From Ophioderma brevispina (Eukaryota; Echinodermata; Ophiuroidea; Amphilepidida; Ophiodermatidae): DNA of 64,000 nucleotides. This document shows positions 12,268 through 24,014 of the stretch, piece by piece. The notes under the pieces were generated by a model. That model was not told the origin of the DNA. It was given only the letters and a program-made list of their open reading frames with translations, and searched no databases. Position 1 is the stretch's first letter. Each line of letters begins with the position of its first letter. The translations under genes and the position numbers were made by a program. The stretch is taken from assembly GCA_023653785.1 (NCBI GenBank), contig JAMKCH010005448.1, positions 1 through 64,000 on the forward strand, written 5' to 3'.

Positions 12268-12545
12268 GTGACACCTTTAGGGTGTCAAGCCAGAAATGAC
12301 ACCTTTGGAAAACCTTTAGGGTGTCAAAATGAGACCCCCAAAGGTGTTATTCTGGCTTGACACCCTAACAGTGTCATTCTGATATCCTAAATGTGTTATT
12401 CCGAGTCTGACAACCTAAAGGTGTCCGATCCGACAACCTAAATGTGTCATCTGACACCCCAAACGTGTCAAATTGACACCTTTACATGCTCATCTGAAGA
12501 CCCAAATTGGACACCCATTTAAGTGTCATTTTTTTTAGTGTAGAA
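12268..12545. repeat. TGACACC/GGTGTCA short-palindrome array
   Basis: About fifteen copies of an 18-25 bp unit alternating TGACACCCTAAAGGTGTCA-like palindromes with short spacers (TTCTGGCT, ATTCTGAT, ATCCGACA). It ends in AAGTGTCATTTTTTTTAGTG, a terminal motif typical of miniature foldback elements. The palindromic unit allows strong hairpins. Confidence 0.85.
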
Positions 12546-12799
12546 GAGTGTGGCTTATTGATCGCCAAGATTGTTTTGAGTTATAATTATTACAAGCTAA
12601 TTATTATAGTTAAAATACTAATGTGAACACATTGCCAGAATCCCAGGGCCATGAAGGCATGTATATATAGAGAAAAGAAAAAAATAAAAGTTTGGCGTGA
12701 TGCGCTGGACTCAGCAATTTGTTGTATTATATGCCAAATCTGGAAGAATCCACTATTCCTTGATCAACTCAGTTAGTAATGTGTAACAACACCTATGGG
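12546..12799. other. AT-rich spacer before the LINE relic
   Basis: No gene. A short AGAAAAGAAAAAAATAAAAG purine run lies at about 12671. Confidence 0.3.
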
Positions 12800-13775
12800 A
12801 AACAAACCAGCTGCCTTTTCAACATCGTTCGTTACTCCTATACCAAACAAATTGAACCCCAAAACTATACAGAGGAATCACAATGTCACCACTGGCCTCT
12901 AAGATCTACAACTCAATAGCTCTCAATTATGCTGCTCAAGTTCTCACATAGATCCCATTCTCAGACGGAACCAGAATTGTTTTTGCAAAGGCAGATCAAC
13001 ACTCCCTCTAGATATTGCCCTCAAAAGGGTCATAGAAGAGTTGAGAATTTCCGAGAGAAAAGCTTCAATTGTGTTACGTTTGTAGACTTCTCCAAGGCTT
13101 TTGACAGTGTCAACAGGGATGTAGTGCTGCATATTCTCATCAACATCATTAAGACTGTTGCCATCATAACCCATCTAGCTTTGTGCAGACCATGCATGGA
13201 TGGGCCCACAAAAGGAGTTCCGTAAAATTTCTGGAATCCTCCAAGGATATTCTTGCTCCCTATCTCTGAGCTTCTCTGTGTAATCGTGGTTGATTACATC
13301 CTCAGACAGAGAGTCTTGACGTCATGAATGACAAGGGACTCACCGTCAATCCAAGCGTTCTTGACGTCACCAATTAAGTCAGCATCTCACAGACCTCGAC
13401 TACGCAGATGATCTAGCTCTAACAGCCAATCTGATATGTAGTGCACAAGATCTATAGGCCTACTATACATCACTTGACATCACCAGACAAAGTCGGCCTA
13501 CATCTAAATGCCATGCATAAGACGGAATAGGCCTCTATCCCGTCAATGAGGAAGATATCCATCAACCGGATCTGCACTACAAGACGGGTACCACCCAACT
13601 CAAAGATGGACTTCAAGTATATAGGGTCCTAGGTTGCCGACAGCAAGAAAGACTGTGTCATCAAGGACAAGTTGCATGAATGCTTTGCATAAACTGCACC
13701 ACTTATGGGAATCTGGCAACTCCAATTCAACCAACTCAATTTCATCTTCGTTCCCAACGCCGAGTGCACGTGTGA
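12800..13775 (+). pseudogene. Decayed non-LTR retrotransposon reverse transcriptase, fragment
   Basis: A relic of a LINE-type reverse transcriptase, the enzyme that copies element RNA into DNA at a nicked target. Read with frame changes it shows YRGITMSPLASKIYN (finger region, about 12869), VTFVDFSKAFDSVNRD with the catalytic Asp of motif A (about 13077-13122), a VVDYILRQ stretch upstream of motif C (about 13283), LDYADDLALTA with the YADD catalytic motif C (about 13394-13425), and a thumb-like FKYIGS..VADSKKD (about 13610). No endonuclease domain and no 3' tail are visible, so it is 5'-truncated. At least three frame changes plus stops make it non-functional. Clade is uncertain; the sequence is clearly different from the LINE at 43.6-46.9 kb. 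Confidence 0.88.
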
Positions 13776-14100
13776 CGTGAGTTTTTTTTTCTATTGTCCA
13801 GACATAAGCTTTAAATTTATGCTAATCCGGCAGTTATTCCTATTTTCTATTTCAATCAACAACTCTGATGTTTTCATTGCAATCTTTAACTCCAAGATAT
13901 AAATAATAATGAATGTAAAATTCTTAACGCCTGAGTTGTGATCGAACCACGACGTACGCGCCAGCAGCCATCCCAGCCAGCTGATTTTTTTCTTTCCTCC
14001 CCCAGTCCCCCAGATCTGATAAACACAAAAACAGGGGTCGCGCCCCTTTAATATACATTGGTAATGATTGCTTGAGACTCCAGCAGGATCCATCGACATC
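13776..14100. other. No gene recognised
   Basis: Spacer between the LINE relic and the G/C tracts. It holds an AT-rich part and a stretch with 'CCTCCCCCAGTCCCCCAGATCTGAT' character that partly recurs just downstream (about 14165-14215). Confidence 0.3.
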
Positions 14101-14116
14101 CCCCCAGTGGCATTGC

Positions 14117-14196
14117 CGGGGGGGGGGGGGGCGGGGGGGGGGGGGGTTCTCCTCTATTATTTCGTTCCCCCAGTTCCCCCCCCCCCCCCCCCCGGA
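14117..14196. repeat. Paired long G and C homopolymer tracts
   Basis: A G tract of about 30 bases interrupted once by C (14117-14146) is followed about 30 bp later by a C tract of about 19 bases (about 14177-14195). They are complementary and could pair. Lengths are probably unreliable because such runs are error-prone. Confidence 0.7.
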
Positions 14197-14209
14197 TTTC
14201 TGATTAACA

Positions 14210-14660
14210 CATCATAACACTTGAGGGGTAATCCGACCTTTAAAGCAATATTGGCACATTTTTTTTGAAGAGCACGCCCCCCATTTTCAAAATTTGATAT
14301 TTTTGCACAGTTACGTTGGTAATTGTTCTATGAACTATACCTCTGCGAACGAGAATGCTACAAAATGCGTTATTTATGACAAAATAAGAATTTTTTAATT
14401 AGAAATTGGGATCCCAGATTGGACTTGACGGAAGAGCTGGAAATGCTACGTTTTATGTACGTCCATGATGAAATAGTGCCACCTCTATAGAAAATAACCT
14501 CTAACTTGACTTGCCCGAAAAACTATTAAAACAACTGATGGATGAGCGTAGACAACGTCATGGCGCTATTTTTCCCCTTCCCCCCCACCCCCCGCCGTTT
14601 CCAGCAGCCCGTTGAATTATTATCGGGGATCACCCGAGATAATTATTCTAGTAACAAAAT
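14210..14660 (+). repeat. Dispersed repeat, copy 1 (about 440 bp)
   Basis: Diverged match, same orientation, to 51885-52300. Shared landmarks in order: 'GGCACATTTTT..GAA.AGC', TTGGTAATTNTATG, 'AACTATACCT.TGAACG..AATGCT', 'GGGATCCC.GAT', 'TCTAACTTGACTTGC', 'CATGGCGCTATTTTCC', and 'GTTGAATT.TTATCGGGATC'. No coding capacity and no obvious terminal repeats. Confidence 0.7.
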
Positions 14661-15890
14661 TCCTTTCGTTAAATTTGTGACACATAGACATTTTCGAGCT
14701 TCAAAAACCATTCACGTTATAGTTTACTAGCCATTACATGCAACGGTGTACAAATCTCCAAATTTTTGAAAAATTGGGGGGCGGCCGCCCTTCCAAAAAA
14801 ATGTGCTCATCATTGGCGTTACCTATATATGTGTTACTCAGAATGGGGGGGACTTGGGGGGAGGGTGGAAATTCACCCACAAATGTCCATGTCCGTCATA
14901 ATTTTGGGATGGTCAGATGAATCCTGCTGGATATCTTTAGTCATTACATAATTTAGGCCTAAAGGGCACTTGCACGGCAGGTCAATAGATTAACTTGGCC
15001 AGAACCTGCCTTCCAGAACACAACCAAGCATGCAGAGAAACCAAAAGGGAATCACCTGCAGAAATAACTGAAATGTTTCAGGTGAACCAGGTTGCATGTA
15101 TTGTATTCTTCTCATGCTTGGTTGATATGGAGGGCAAACAAGAAGTCCATTCACCATATTTAGGCTGTGCAAGGGCCCTATAATAAAAAAAAAAAACAAA
15201 CCCTAATTTTTAATGCAATGTTATTGATTTAGAACCCCTGTAAGCTGCCCCCCCCTGCCACTGGCAGCGTCTCTGATTTTGGGAATGATCGAAGCTCAAC
15301 ACCTTGCGTCCTAGAAAGAAAAAAACTTTGGGCTGTTCCTATGTGCATTGTTAGATCGGTAAAAAAAAAGCCGGGGAAAAAATACCAATCTGCCTGGTGG
15401 TCAGCAGCAGCATAGGGGATCTCTATATTACCTCTATGGCAGCAGAGAGGCTCAGCAATAAGCAAACATGCTTCTTTGGAACTTGCCACCTTTTCGACAC
15501 GACGCCCCATCATATGACTAGTCACATGATCAGCCAAACTTCAAATCAGTTACAAATAAACCTTTCAAAACAAGAACAAGATTTAGTCTTTTTTTCGTAA
15601 TCTTAACATTGTCGAGCAAAATGCGCGCGTTTGATTAATTTCTCCTGTGCCCTTGTGGGGCGTCGCAAAAGTGCTCAATTGTGTCTTCTAAGCCTCCTCA
15701 ACGAGGGTCTATGATAGGAATCAATAAACAAGGTAAGCTAGAGTAAAGAGACCTTAAGACTGAACGAATTTCCCATCCACCAACGGCCGACCACGGCCAC
15801 TCACACGACATTCATGTCCTGTAAATCATGGTATGATTGCATTGCCCCCTGTCCCAGTTGCCCTTTCCATGTTGTCTGTGAATGAGGGCG
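14661..15890. other. No gene recognised; small hairpin near 15.0-15.1 kb
   Basis: No supported gene in 1.2 kb. An imperfect inverted repeat lies at about 15020-15125: ACAACCAAGCATG pairs with CATGCTTGGTTG, and inside it CACCTG pairs with CAGGTG. Poly-A and poly-C runs occur near 15185, 15248 and 15361. Confidence 0.35.
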
Positions 15891-15895
15891 TGAGG

Positions 15896-16025
15896 CCTTA
15901 AAGGTGCATTTCGTGATTCCAGCAACCTTCTGTTTTATAATTAGTGATCCACATTTGAGCTGATCCCGATCTTGCGGTTTTGATGTTATGACATTGCCCC
16001 GTTTCCCACGTCCCCATCGTAGCAT
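15896..16025 (+). mobile_element. TTAA miniature element family 1, left-end fragment
   Basis: Begins TTAAAGGTGCATTTCGTGAT and continues through 'CAGCAACCTTCTGTTTTAT', 'TGAGCTGATCCCGATCTTGCGGTTTTG', 'TTATGA.CAATG' and 'GTTTCCCACGTCCC', matching the left half of the full copies at 22535, 28915 and 30938. The right half is absent. Confidence 0.75.
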
Positions 16026-16431
16026 CAAACAAAACCGCTCCGTTGTTTCCTGGTTAATTTAAATATGCGCCATGAGCGTCTGATTGCTTTGAGTGAGTCT
16101 ATTTTTTTAGATTGCCCGGTAAGCGTCGGCGATTCACCAGCAAACAGCGCCGAATCTGAAAGTAGCAAAATTAAACCTTTTCAAGGTGAAATATATCTTA
16201 CAGAAAATTAGACGAATGTCAAAGGAACAAAAACCATGAGGCTGCCATGACGGAAATAACGTAAGGGGTGGAATTTTTGATCCTAACATGCAACTATTTT
16301 CCGCAGCCCATGCGATTCACCACCATCTTAAAATAGACAGCTTAGCTTTGAAAAAAATAAAATCATTTTCTTTTTTTAAACATATAAAAGAAATATGTAT
16401 AAAAAAATCAAGAATAGCCTAAGTTATGTGG

Positions 16432-17292
16432 AGGAAGTGGCGTGGTCTAGTGGTTAGCCAGCTTGCCTCTGGAGCAAAGGGTAGTCCTCTTGCATTCTGC
16501 CATCCCTCTCTATTTTCCCGCCTAAAGAGCATAGAAGTTCTCGTACTGAATAGTATTTGCCGTAGAACCGGGAATAAGGCCTGGATAAGAGACTGCTGTG
16601 TACCCGGAGAAGCAAAAGGAGATCGTCGCCCCCCCGTGAATTTTTCTGTTTTATCTAGGATTCAAAAAACGGATAGTATATGGGGGCCTTAGACTTATAC
16701 AGTGGGGGGCACAAAACGGCGGGCCTGGTGGAAAAGGCCGTCTGGTTAAGATAAGATGGGGTCCCAAAGTTTCCCCACAACGGCTGATAAGGCGGCAGGA
16801 GTTTGACCTGAGGTACAAGAGAAAGGATATGCTAGGAGCAAAACATGGGTATCTATGTAACCAACAGAGATAAAGAAACGGGCGCAGCGAATGAGAGTGT
16901 GGTCAGGAGGGGGCGGTAGGGTGCATAGAGGGAGAGAAAACGGGTGATGGTTGCGAGGAGGGAGGTCTGGAGATCGCAGAGCGTGAAAATTCGACAAGGA
17001 TGACAGAAAGACATAGATAGCAACAAGGTCCATCACTCGTTGGCGGGTTATGATTCATATTTGAAATGGGCAAATGAACCATGAACAGCTTGCACTACCG
17101 CATCCGGGGGTGGTGTTTCGTGTAGTGTGTTTTTGAACTTTTGCATATGGCGCGGTTAAGCTGCTGGCCTCTCCAAGTTGCATTGTTTCTGTCTAGTACT
17201 CAATTAAGTTGTAAAGTCTCTAGCAACTTGGCCTACTGGCCACGATTTGAGATTAAAATAAACCCTTGTTATTATTATTATTATTATTTTAT
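16432..17292 (+). mobile_element. SINE copy 1, tRNA-like head and ATT-repeat tail, interrupted
   Basis: The head GTGGCGTGGTCTAGTGGTTA (about 16438) has a good A-box match (TGGTCTAGTGG). The 3' part (17045-17292) carries 'GGTGGTGTTTCGTGTAGTGTGTTTT', then 'GGCCACGATTTGAGATTAAA', and ends in an ATT trinucleotide run. The same 3' part and tail end the SINE at 39432-39818. About 400 bp between head and tail are not shared, so either the copy is interrupted or head and tail belong to two insertions. SINEs are copied by LINE enzymes and encode no protein. Confidence 0.6.
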
Positions 17293-17334
17293 TATTGCCC
17301 TCCAATTAGAAATCCACGTGCTACGTATTTGGTA

Positions 17335-20300
17335 GTATGGCGTACAGTGTAATTACACATATCGATCTGTGGTTGAGTAAGATAATCCTCAACCACAGAC
17401 GATATGTAATTGGATTGCGCTGTGTCCGTGTTACACATAAAATTACATACCTGATTTTACCTGGTTGATGGACTTGTTTCCCTTCTTCAAATAGCGTCAT
17501 TAATTACCAAATCAATCACGTAAACACAATTGTTAACTTTCCAAACGTCACAGAGATTTCAAAAATTGAAAGGTCGAAATTTGAAAAAAAAGAAAGTAAC
17601 TGGATCGTTTTTTTTTGCACTCAAGAAATACTCAGTATTTGTTGATAAACACCTTTAAAACAACAATGACGAGGTCATTTTAAAACAATTCCCTGCTATT
17701 GGAAATCATTGCGCTTGTTAACTTCAACAAATTGGTGGAATATGGAAGTGTTATCATATAAAGCACGTGAAATTTTGTGAATGGTTAATACGCCATTCAT
17801 ATTTTTATTATTTTCAATTAAAAAATATTGAAAAATAGATAAGAAGAACTACTTTTTTTATTCTGCGTAGAGTTTGTTGAAGCAGCAATTTGGTTATAGC
17901 CATTGATTTACACGGGGCTCACTAGTCTGCGCGGGTATCCCGACACCTTATGAACAATAATCATGGTCAACCTAGTTACAGTAACATGTACTCAGACTAA
18001 GGTACTGAGTTACAGAACTTGCATTAAATGACTTAGCCATTTTTCCGAACTCATCGAAGTTTCAACGTTGCAGATGATAACTTATCTTTAATTTTAGTTT
18101 ACTCACCCTCAAGTACGTCCATGCAAGCATGATGTTACTCAATGATTCTATGAGATTGGTTGATGTCATTTCACTTACCTATTTCGGAAAAATCGAATTT
18201 TTCGTCAGTTGTACTCATTTGCTTTCCACACACCGTATCGTAGTATAAATCGCAAGGACTCATGGGATTAGTAATGCACGCCACTGGGCGAACTACGCAT
18301 TCGGTGGTTTTTTGCGCCAGTGGATTCTATATTTCCGTGACAAGATGCTAATCCACACCCTCTGCGGGAGATATCTAGCCAAAAGTTGTCCGAGCGCTCC
18401 TTCTTTTAACATAAATTGACTAATGGCGTGTTTTTTACAAGGGGTTTCTTGATTTTTTTGTGCATGTTTGTTACATGCTTCGTAAGATAAGTCTCTATCT
18501 AGTACTCAGTTCTTTCTATTTACGTCAGTGAAGTTCTGTTGTGTACCTTTCTCATTCCTCAGGCGATCGATGTGTGTGGCCCATGCCGTAAATATAACCC
18601 AGAACCGAAGATTCTCCCGAACAGCGTAACCAAAGTCGAGGTGCCCAAAGTATTATAATGAGCATACGCACTTCATTATCATAGTTTTGGGGCACCACCA
18701 TATTTGGTTTACGTATCGTTGTATGTGGCAAAATCCTTATGCATATTTTATTTGAGCACGCGGTAATTTTACGTTCGTCTACTTTAAGAGGAGTGAAAAA
18801 CAACAATAAAAAAAAACTGAGGGCCAACATGCTGTCATCGACTCACAAATATTCTTTTCTTAAGCAAAAACATTAAACAGGGGTCATCGGGAAGAGACTC
18901 TTTTTGTGCATTAGGAATGCAGGAAATCTTTTTAGATGCATGTTTCTCCATCGATTATTGATTTTCGCATAATTATGGCAGGGAAATAATGCACCGATCA
19001 GACAATGGAAACAACTGCGGGCACCTGGAAATGGCTAAAAAACAATGATAACATTAACCGCGTGACGCACACAAGATTTTTTGTGTATGCCGTTGGTGCT
19101 GCGCAAACACCAAACAGGGACGACGCGCGTGTGTGCTTGCGACAACCAAAAACACACGGCGCGCCCTGAGTGTGAGAGGGAGGGTGAACGAGGGGAGAGA
19201 AAAGCGCGTTACGGCTTGGAACTATTCAATGTAATACACACGATTCACTTCTTCCTCTTATATTAGTTCCATGGTGCTTTGTTGTTGGCCGTATTTCATG
19301 GAATAGTCAGACGATGGTAGCACCAAGAAATTCACCAAATTTAGCACGTCGTCATGTTTAAATTAAAGAACAAAAAAAAGCAAGGGTTATTTCTGAATTG
19401 TTAGGCCGATTTCAAAATTATACGATTATTTATAGACCTAGCTCACTCTTCACATTTGGATAAGGCCACAAACTTTTTTTTTTTTTTTTTCTAGGAGGCA
19501 CGCATAAATACCCACATATACCGCATCAAGTAGTTACTTTTTTTGTATGGGCTTGGCCGGCGGCAAGCGTCGCTGAAATATGTGTTGGGAAACGGATTTG
19601 TCATCGGTTTGGTTGGTGTGCATTTGTTTTACCGTTGTGTACGACCTTTTAACCTCGTCAGTTATGCTTCCCCGGTTTATTCGGGGACTTCAATTCTGCT
19701 GGGTGAGAAATCGCTCCCTCCTATTTCTTCTCGAAATTTACCAATTTGTGAGATCAAATTGTAAACAAATGGTATGTACAGTAATGTAAGCATTGCAAAA
19801 GAATTTTGAAATAAATGCATGTTGAGTGCGTATTGGCGGTATTTGGTCTCTGTAACCTTGCAAAAGTTTGAGTTCATTTTCAATTACCGTATGTTCACGT
19901 CAATACAACGAAAACTTAGGGAACATTGAGAAATCCTTGTTCGATACATGCCCAAAGTCCTATAGTCGCGAGTAACAATTTGTTTGAAACTAAGCGGTAA
20001 GCAGTTTACCGGCTTGTGCAACCAGTACACGGGCGTGATCGCGTACCTAATTTTAAATCGTTTTATTACGCGCTGTCTACAGCAGTTGAAAGACCTTCAC
20101 GCAACAACACGCAGCAAAAAATGTTCGAATCAGTTCCAAAAACAATATTTCTCAGACCTAAAATGATAAAATGGATTCGAATGTCCTAGTACTAGGCTGG
20201 CTCAAAACCTGTACGTGCGGAATCCGTATGTATGGTAAAAATGACCATGGTGAAATTTCGGGATATGTGCAATCACGAAAACTGAATTAGGTCTCCCTTG

Positions 20301-20697
20301 TTGTAAAAAAGGAGTTTGACATGGGACCTTTACGTTACTTGATATTATTTATAGTTATACATGTTATAACAGTGTATTTACAGTTTCTTTGTTTTTTAAA
20401 AAAAAAAAAAACTGCGTGAAAAAATTTGGCCGGTTTATGGAGATTTTGTGAGTCCAGGTTGGTAATTGTTGGTAATTAGTTTCATGAACATGTTAAAAAC
20501 CATGCATTTGGGACATAAAACGAATGAATAACTCAACATTTGAAAAAGGGTTTTAGAGCACGATTAATTTTGTAAAAATCAGGGAAAAAGTAAAACACGG
20601 GTTCCACAGAGCAATCCAATTAACCTATCGTCTGTGGTGAGGATTATATACTTTTAAACCACAGAATTCGATCTGTGTACAGTATAAATACTATGCA
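17335..20697. mobile_element. 3.35-kb inverted-repeat-bounded element, non-autonomous
   Basis: The left 17335-17445 and right 20585-20697 ends are inverted copies over about 105 bp: both run inward through 'TAGTAT', TACAGTG or TACTGTACACAG, ATCGATCTGTGGTT, 'ATAATCCTC', 'ACCACAGACGATA', AATTGGATTGC, 'CTGTG' and 'CCGTGTT'. Each end holds its own hairpin, since CTGTGGTTGAG and CTCAACCACAG face each other. The outermost GTAGTAT/ATACTAT are also inverted. The interior is AT-rich and shows no transposase or other recognisable protein, so I infer a non-autonomous long-TIR DNA transposon or foldback element. Confidence 0.75.
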
Positions 20698-22310
20698 AAA
20701 AAAAAAAACCTATCCTATTCGCCCACACACCACGGGCTGGCCCAAAGCTAGGCTGGCTTTTCCACACAGAAACTTACATGCTTACGAGAATTTACTAGAG
20801 GAACAAAAGTGATGGGAAATCTTGTTCACGTAACTTAGATGAGGTTGCATCCGAATATGCACACACATGTGTGAATGCGAATTTTATTAGAATGTTGTAA
20901 AACCAAGGGGTCAAAATTATGTCTACTGAAAATTCTATATAAAAAAAACACTCACAATTTCAAAATGCCCGGCAAGGGTGAGAGTAGACTTCTAACTCTT
21001 CTTTGTCCAATTATCTTTCGTTTTTTTTTTAAATTAGTTGCATGTCGAAAAATGGGCATAAACTTCTGGAAAAACATATGTCTTTCCCCACCCCCCTTTC
21101 AGAGTCATTTGATCAAGGGCACGCTGTTACTTTGGTCGTTGGCGAAGCGAAGGAGGAGGGGTCACGCGATCAGAAAAGAAAGTCCCTCTGCCAGAGGCGA
21201 AGTTCACTATTTACACCTAATCACGGTCTATTGCCGGTTGGAAATGAGAATACACAACACGTCATTGAACGTCACATGCTTTAGTTGTGACAGGTCCGCC
21301 ACCTGGTTTGACCGCCATTTTTTTTTAACAATTGGAGAAAATGACAAGTTCGAATTAAAAATTCGCCGATTTCTTCTCTGGCAGTAAGGGATCATCATAA
21401 AGGAAGTGGCAATGTGGTTATGGAGATGTATCCACCTTATCGATGAGGTAAGTATATTCGTGTATAGCGTGTTGTCCCCAATTCAGCCACTTGGCCTTGT
21501 TCCAAATGTTTTTCAGTACTGTCAACAGTCCCAGGGTCCGCCCAGGGATGCGGTCACCGACTTCCGAATGTAGGTTTGAGACTCCGAATAGGGATTATTT
21601 AGGGCATGTCACATGCCAAATATATTACGCATTTCAAGTAATTCCACACAAGGCCTACCATGAACACTCATAACAAATAATTAGGGAAACTATGAGTACA
21701 GTTTTATTTCTTGTACACCAATACTATGAAATATTATAATTATTTCAAACAGTATCAAATCATCATTTCAACTTGGCTATTGCGCAATGATGGTCACGTG
21801 GGCGGTGTATGACGGGGAAATACAATTCTGAAATTTTCCTCGGAAAACAGGTGAATATTGGCATCCGACCTCTAAAACAAAAACCGACCTGGCTTGCAAT
21901 GAATACTATCACACAGTACATGTGCTGTATTTTACCGATCTTATTAGTGTCATTTCGTACCTAATTCGAAAATTTAATTACAAGAGATCCCCGTATCAGG
22001 TTTTTAAAATGTCAAAATTCATAAATCATGGGGAAAAGCATAGATTTTTCACCAAAAAATGCAACGGAGTGGCCGTTTTCTTTTGTATTTCGATGATCAG
22101 AAAACTATCATAGAATGTAAAATTTATTAATCGAACTGCGCATGGTTACAACATTGACCTTGTGGATTCATTCATAAAACTTCTCTGAGCATGATGAGTC
22201 ATCAGTAACAAACCTTCGGTTCTCCGAACACTAGCTGGCGGTCAGTGACGTCATTGATTAGCGGCGCACTTCACTAGTTAGCCTAATCCAAATTTTCTAA
22301 AGAACTTGTG
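20698..22310. other. No gene recognised
   Basis: The longest frame (170 codons, 20875-21387, +) is rich in Lys and Phe runs made by poly-A and poly-T tracts and lacks any domain. A GTAAGT-like donor lies at 21448 (GAGGTAAGTATA) without a convincing exon before it. No repeat family recognised. Confidence 0.35.
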
Positions 22311-22314
22311 TTTG

Positions 22315-22538
22315 TGCATAGCCTAGGCTACTGTGCTGTAATTTCTGTCCGTTTACAGACAGAAAATACACACAATTGCGAATTTCTAAGATACGACCGA
22401 AATTGTCACCGTAATGATTGGGCACCATGATTACTAATGCTAACGTTCCAGATGATATAAATCTACATTTTAGGTAAGTCAGGGGAACGAGGCTGTGGTC
22501 CTTGTGGATCACAAATTTTTGCACCCCCCCCCCCTTTA
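22315..22538 (+). mobile_element. TTAA miniature element family 1, right-half copy
   Basis: Matches the right half of the full copies: 'CTAGGCTACTGTGCTGTAATTTCTGTCC', 'ACAGACAGAAAATAC', 'ATACGACCGAAATTGTCA', 'TTACTAATGCTAACGTTC', 'AGGTAAGTCAGGGG' and a terminal GTGGATCACAAA..GCACC run into TTTAA. It abuts the next copy directly at TTTAA, giving a head-to-tail pair. Confidence 0.75.
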
Positions 22539-22875
22539 AAGGTGCATTTTGTGATATTCCAGCACCTGTTTTATTGATTTGTTGTTCACTAGATTCTTGA
22601 GAAAAGCTTATTCACAACTTTTTAGTTGATCCCAACCTTGCGGTTTTGTGTTATGAGCAATGCTTGTTTCCCCGTCCCACGGTCAACATAGACCGGCATA
22701 GGCCCCTATGTCCATGTAGTATAAACCGGACAGAAAATACAAAATTGCAAATTTATTACAGATATGACCGAATTTGTACGTCAGATTAGGTACCAACATG
22801 GATTAGATGAATACAAATCTCAACTTTTTTGAGGTAAGTCGGGGGGGAGGCTGTGGATCACAAAATGCCCCTTTA
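22535..22875 (+). mobile_element. TTAA miniature element family 1, full copy
   Basis: About 340 bp bounded by inverted ends: left TTAAAGGTGCATTTTGTGAT, right ATCACAAAATGCCCCTTTAA. The interior holds an inverted GGACAG..CTGTCC-type motif and no frame. TTAA at both edges is the target sequence of piggyBac-type elements, so piggyBac-driven mobilisation is a reasonable inference, but no transposase is present in the window. Confidence 0.85.
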
Positions 22876-22879
22876 ACTA

Positions 22880-23518
22880 TAATCGCTATCAAAATTTCTC
22901 GGGCAAAATTGGGTACCCGCAGCGTGATGTGTGCCAAACTTGGAGTTCTGACACTGCCCCTGACTGCACATTTGAATAATGGTGCACCCTCTAGATTTTT
23001 TCAAAATTATATTTTGCATGTTGTAAGCTTGTTAATACATTAGCCACTCGCCTGAACTTATTAAACCAAATCAGCACGCTTATGGTAAACAGAACAATTA
23101 TCTAATAATTCGCCAGTGATATATTCAGCAGACGACGGGGAATGGCGTTTAACACCAAAAACACGCTGGAGTTTATTGCCATTACAGTGCACCTTGTTTG
23201 ACCGATCTGTGACCTTTGTGGTTTTAAAGAGACCGGCACATTTTGAAAATAGTGCGCCCTCAATATTTCAAAATCGATATTTTTGGGTCATGGTTTGTAA
23301 GGGGCTTTTTAATATAGCAAAAGCCCTCTCCCCCGAAATGATTAAGACCAATCAGCTTCTGTATGGGTAAACAGAACAAATTTTTACTTTCACGTCAACC
23401 GGCGACGTTAAATTCAGCGACGACGAAAATGGCGTTTAACACAATAACACGCACGCCGTATGCATGTTTTCCACGCTATGCACACTGTTTGATTGGTCGA
23501 TAACCTTTGTGGTTTTAT
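22880..23518 (+). repeat. Tandem pair, about 265-300 bp unit
   Basis: Two units (about 22960-23225 and 23228-23518) share 'CACATTTTGAATAATGGTGCACCCTC', 'TTTCAAAAT.ATATTTTG', 'AAACCAATCAGC', 'TATGGGTAAACAGAACAA', 'TTCAGC.GACGACG', AATGGCGTTTAACAC, 'AACACGC', 'TGTTTGACCGATC' and CCTTTGTGGTTTTA. No coding content. Confidence 0.75.
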
Positions 23519-24014
23519 TATCAGTGAGTGCGAGTCAAAAATATTCATGTAATATACACATTTGTTGATTAAAGTTATGGAAAACTTAAAAGTTGGCCTA
23601 CAAATTACCTGGATGTCTTTATCCTCATATCAATGTCCCTATCTGTTTTGGGGTATGTTATTTTTATGTGTAAAATATATCTCTGTTCTTCCAATGGCCT
23701 AGACTATCATTTGAGAGCAAATTGAAGAAATTTCATATTTTGTGAAAATTTGCCAGTGCCACTTTAATATCAATGAGTACGAGTCTATGATATGCAATAG
23801 ACACATTTGTTGATTAAAGTTAGGGCAAACTTAAAAGTTATCCTACAAATTACCTGGAGGTCTTTAGCCTCTTATTAATGTCCCTATCTGTTTTTGGATA
23901 TATGTTATTTTTATATGTAAAATGTATCTGTATTCTTCCAATGGCCTAGACTATCATTTGCGAGCAAATTGAAGAAATTTCATATTTTATGAAAATGTGC
24001 CAGTGCCGCTTTAA
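23519..24014 (+). repeat. Tandem pair, 250-bp unit
   Basis: Units at 23519-23768 and 23769-24014 share 'TATCANTGAGTNCGAGTC', 'ACACATTTGTTGATTAAAGTTA', 'CAAATTACCTGGA.GTCTTTA.CCTC', 'AATGTCCCTATCTGTTTT', 'TTCCAATGGCCTAGACTATC', 'GAGCAAATTGAAGAAATTTCATATTTT' and a terminal GCCAGTGCC.CTTTAA. The terminal CTTTAA resembles the ends of the TTAA miniature elements, so the unit may itself be such an element in tandem. Confidence 0.85.

Noticed and set aside
20875..21387. 170-codon + strand frame
   Set aside because: Lys and Phe runs come from poly-A and poly-T tracts; no family features.
22471..22840. GTAAGT donor sites near 22474 and 22832
   Set aside because: Both belong to the conserved right part of the family 1 miniature element, so they are repeat sequence and not evidence of exons.
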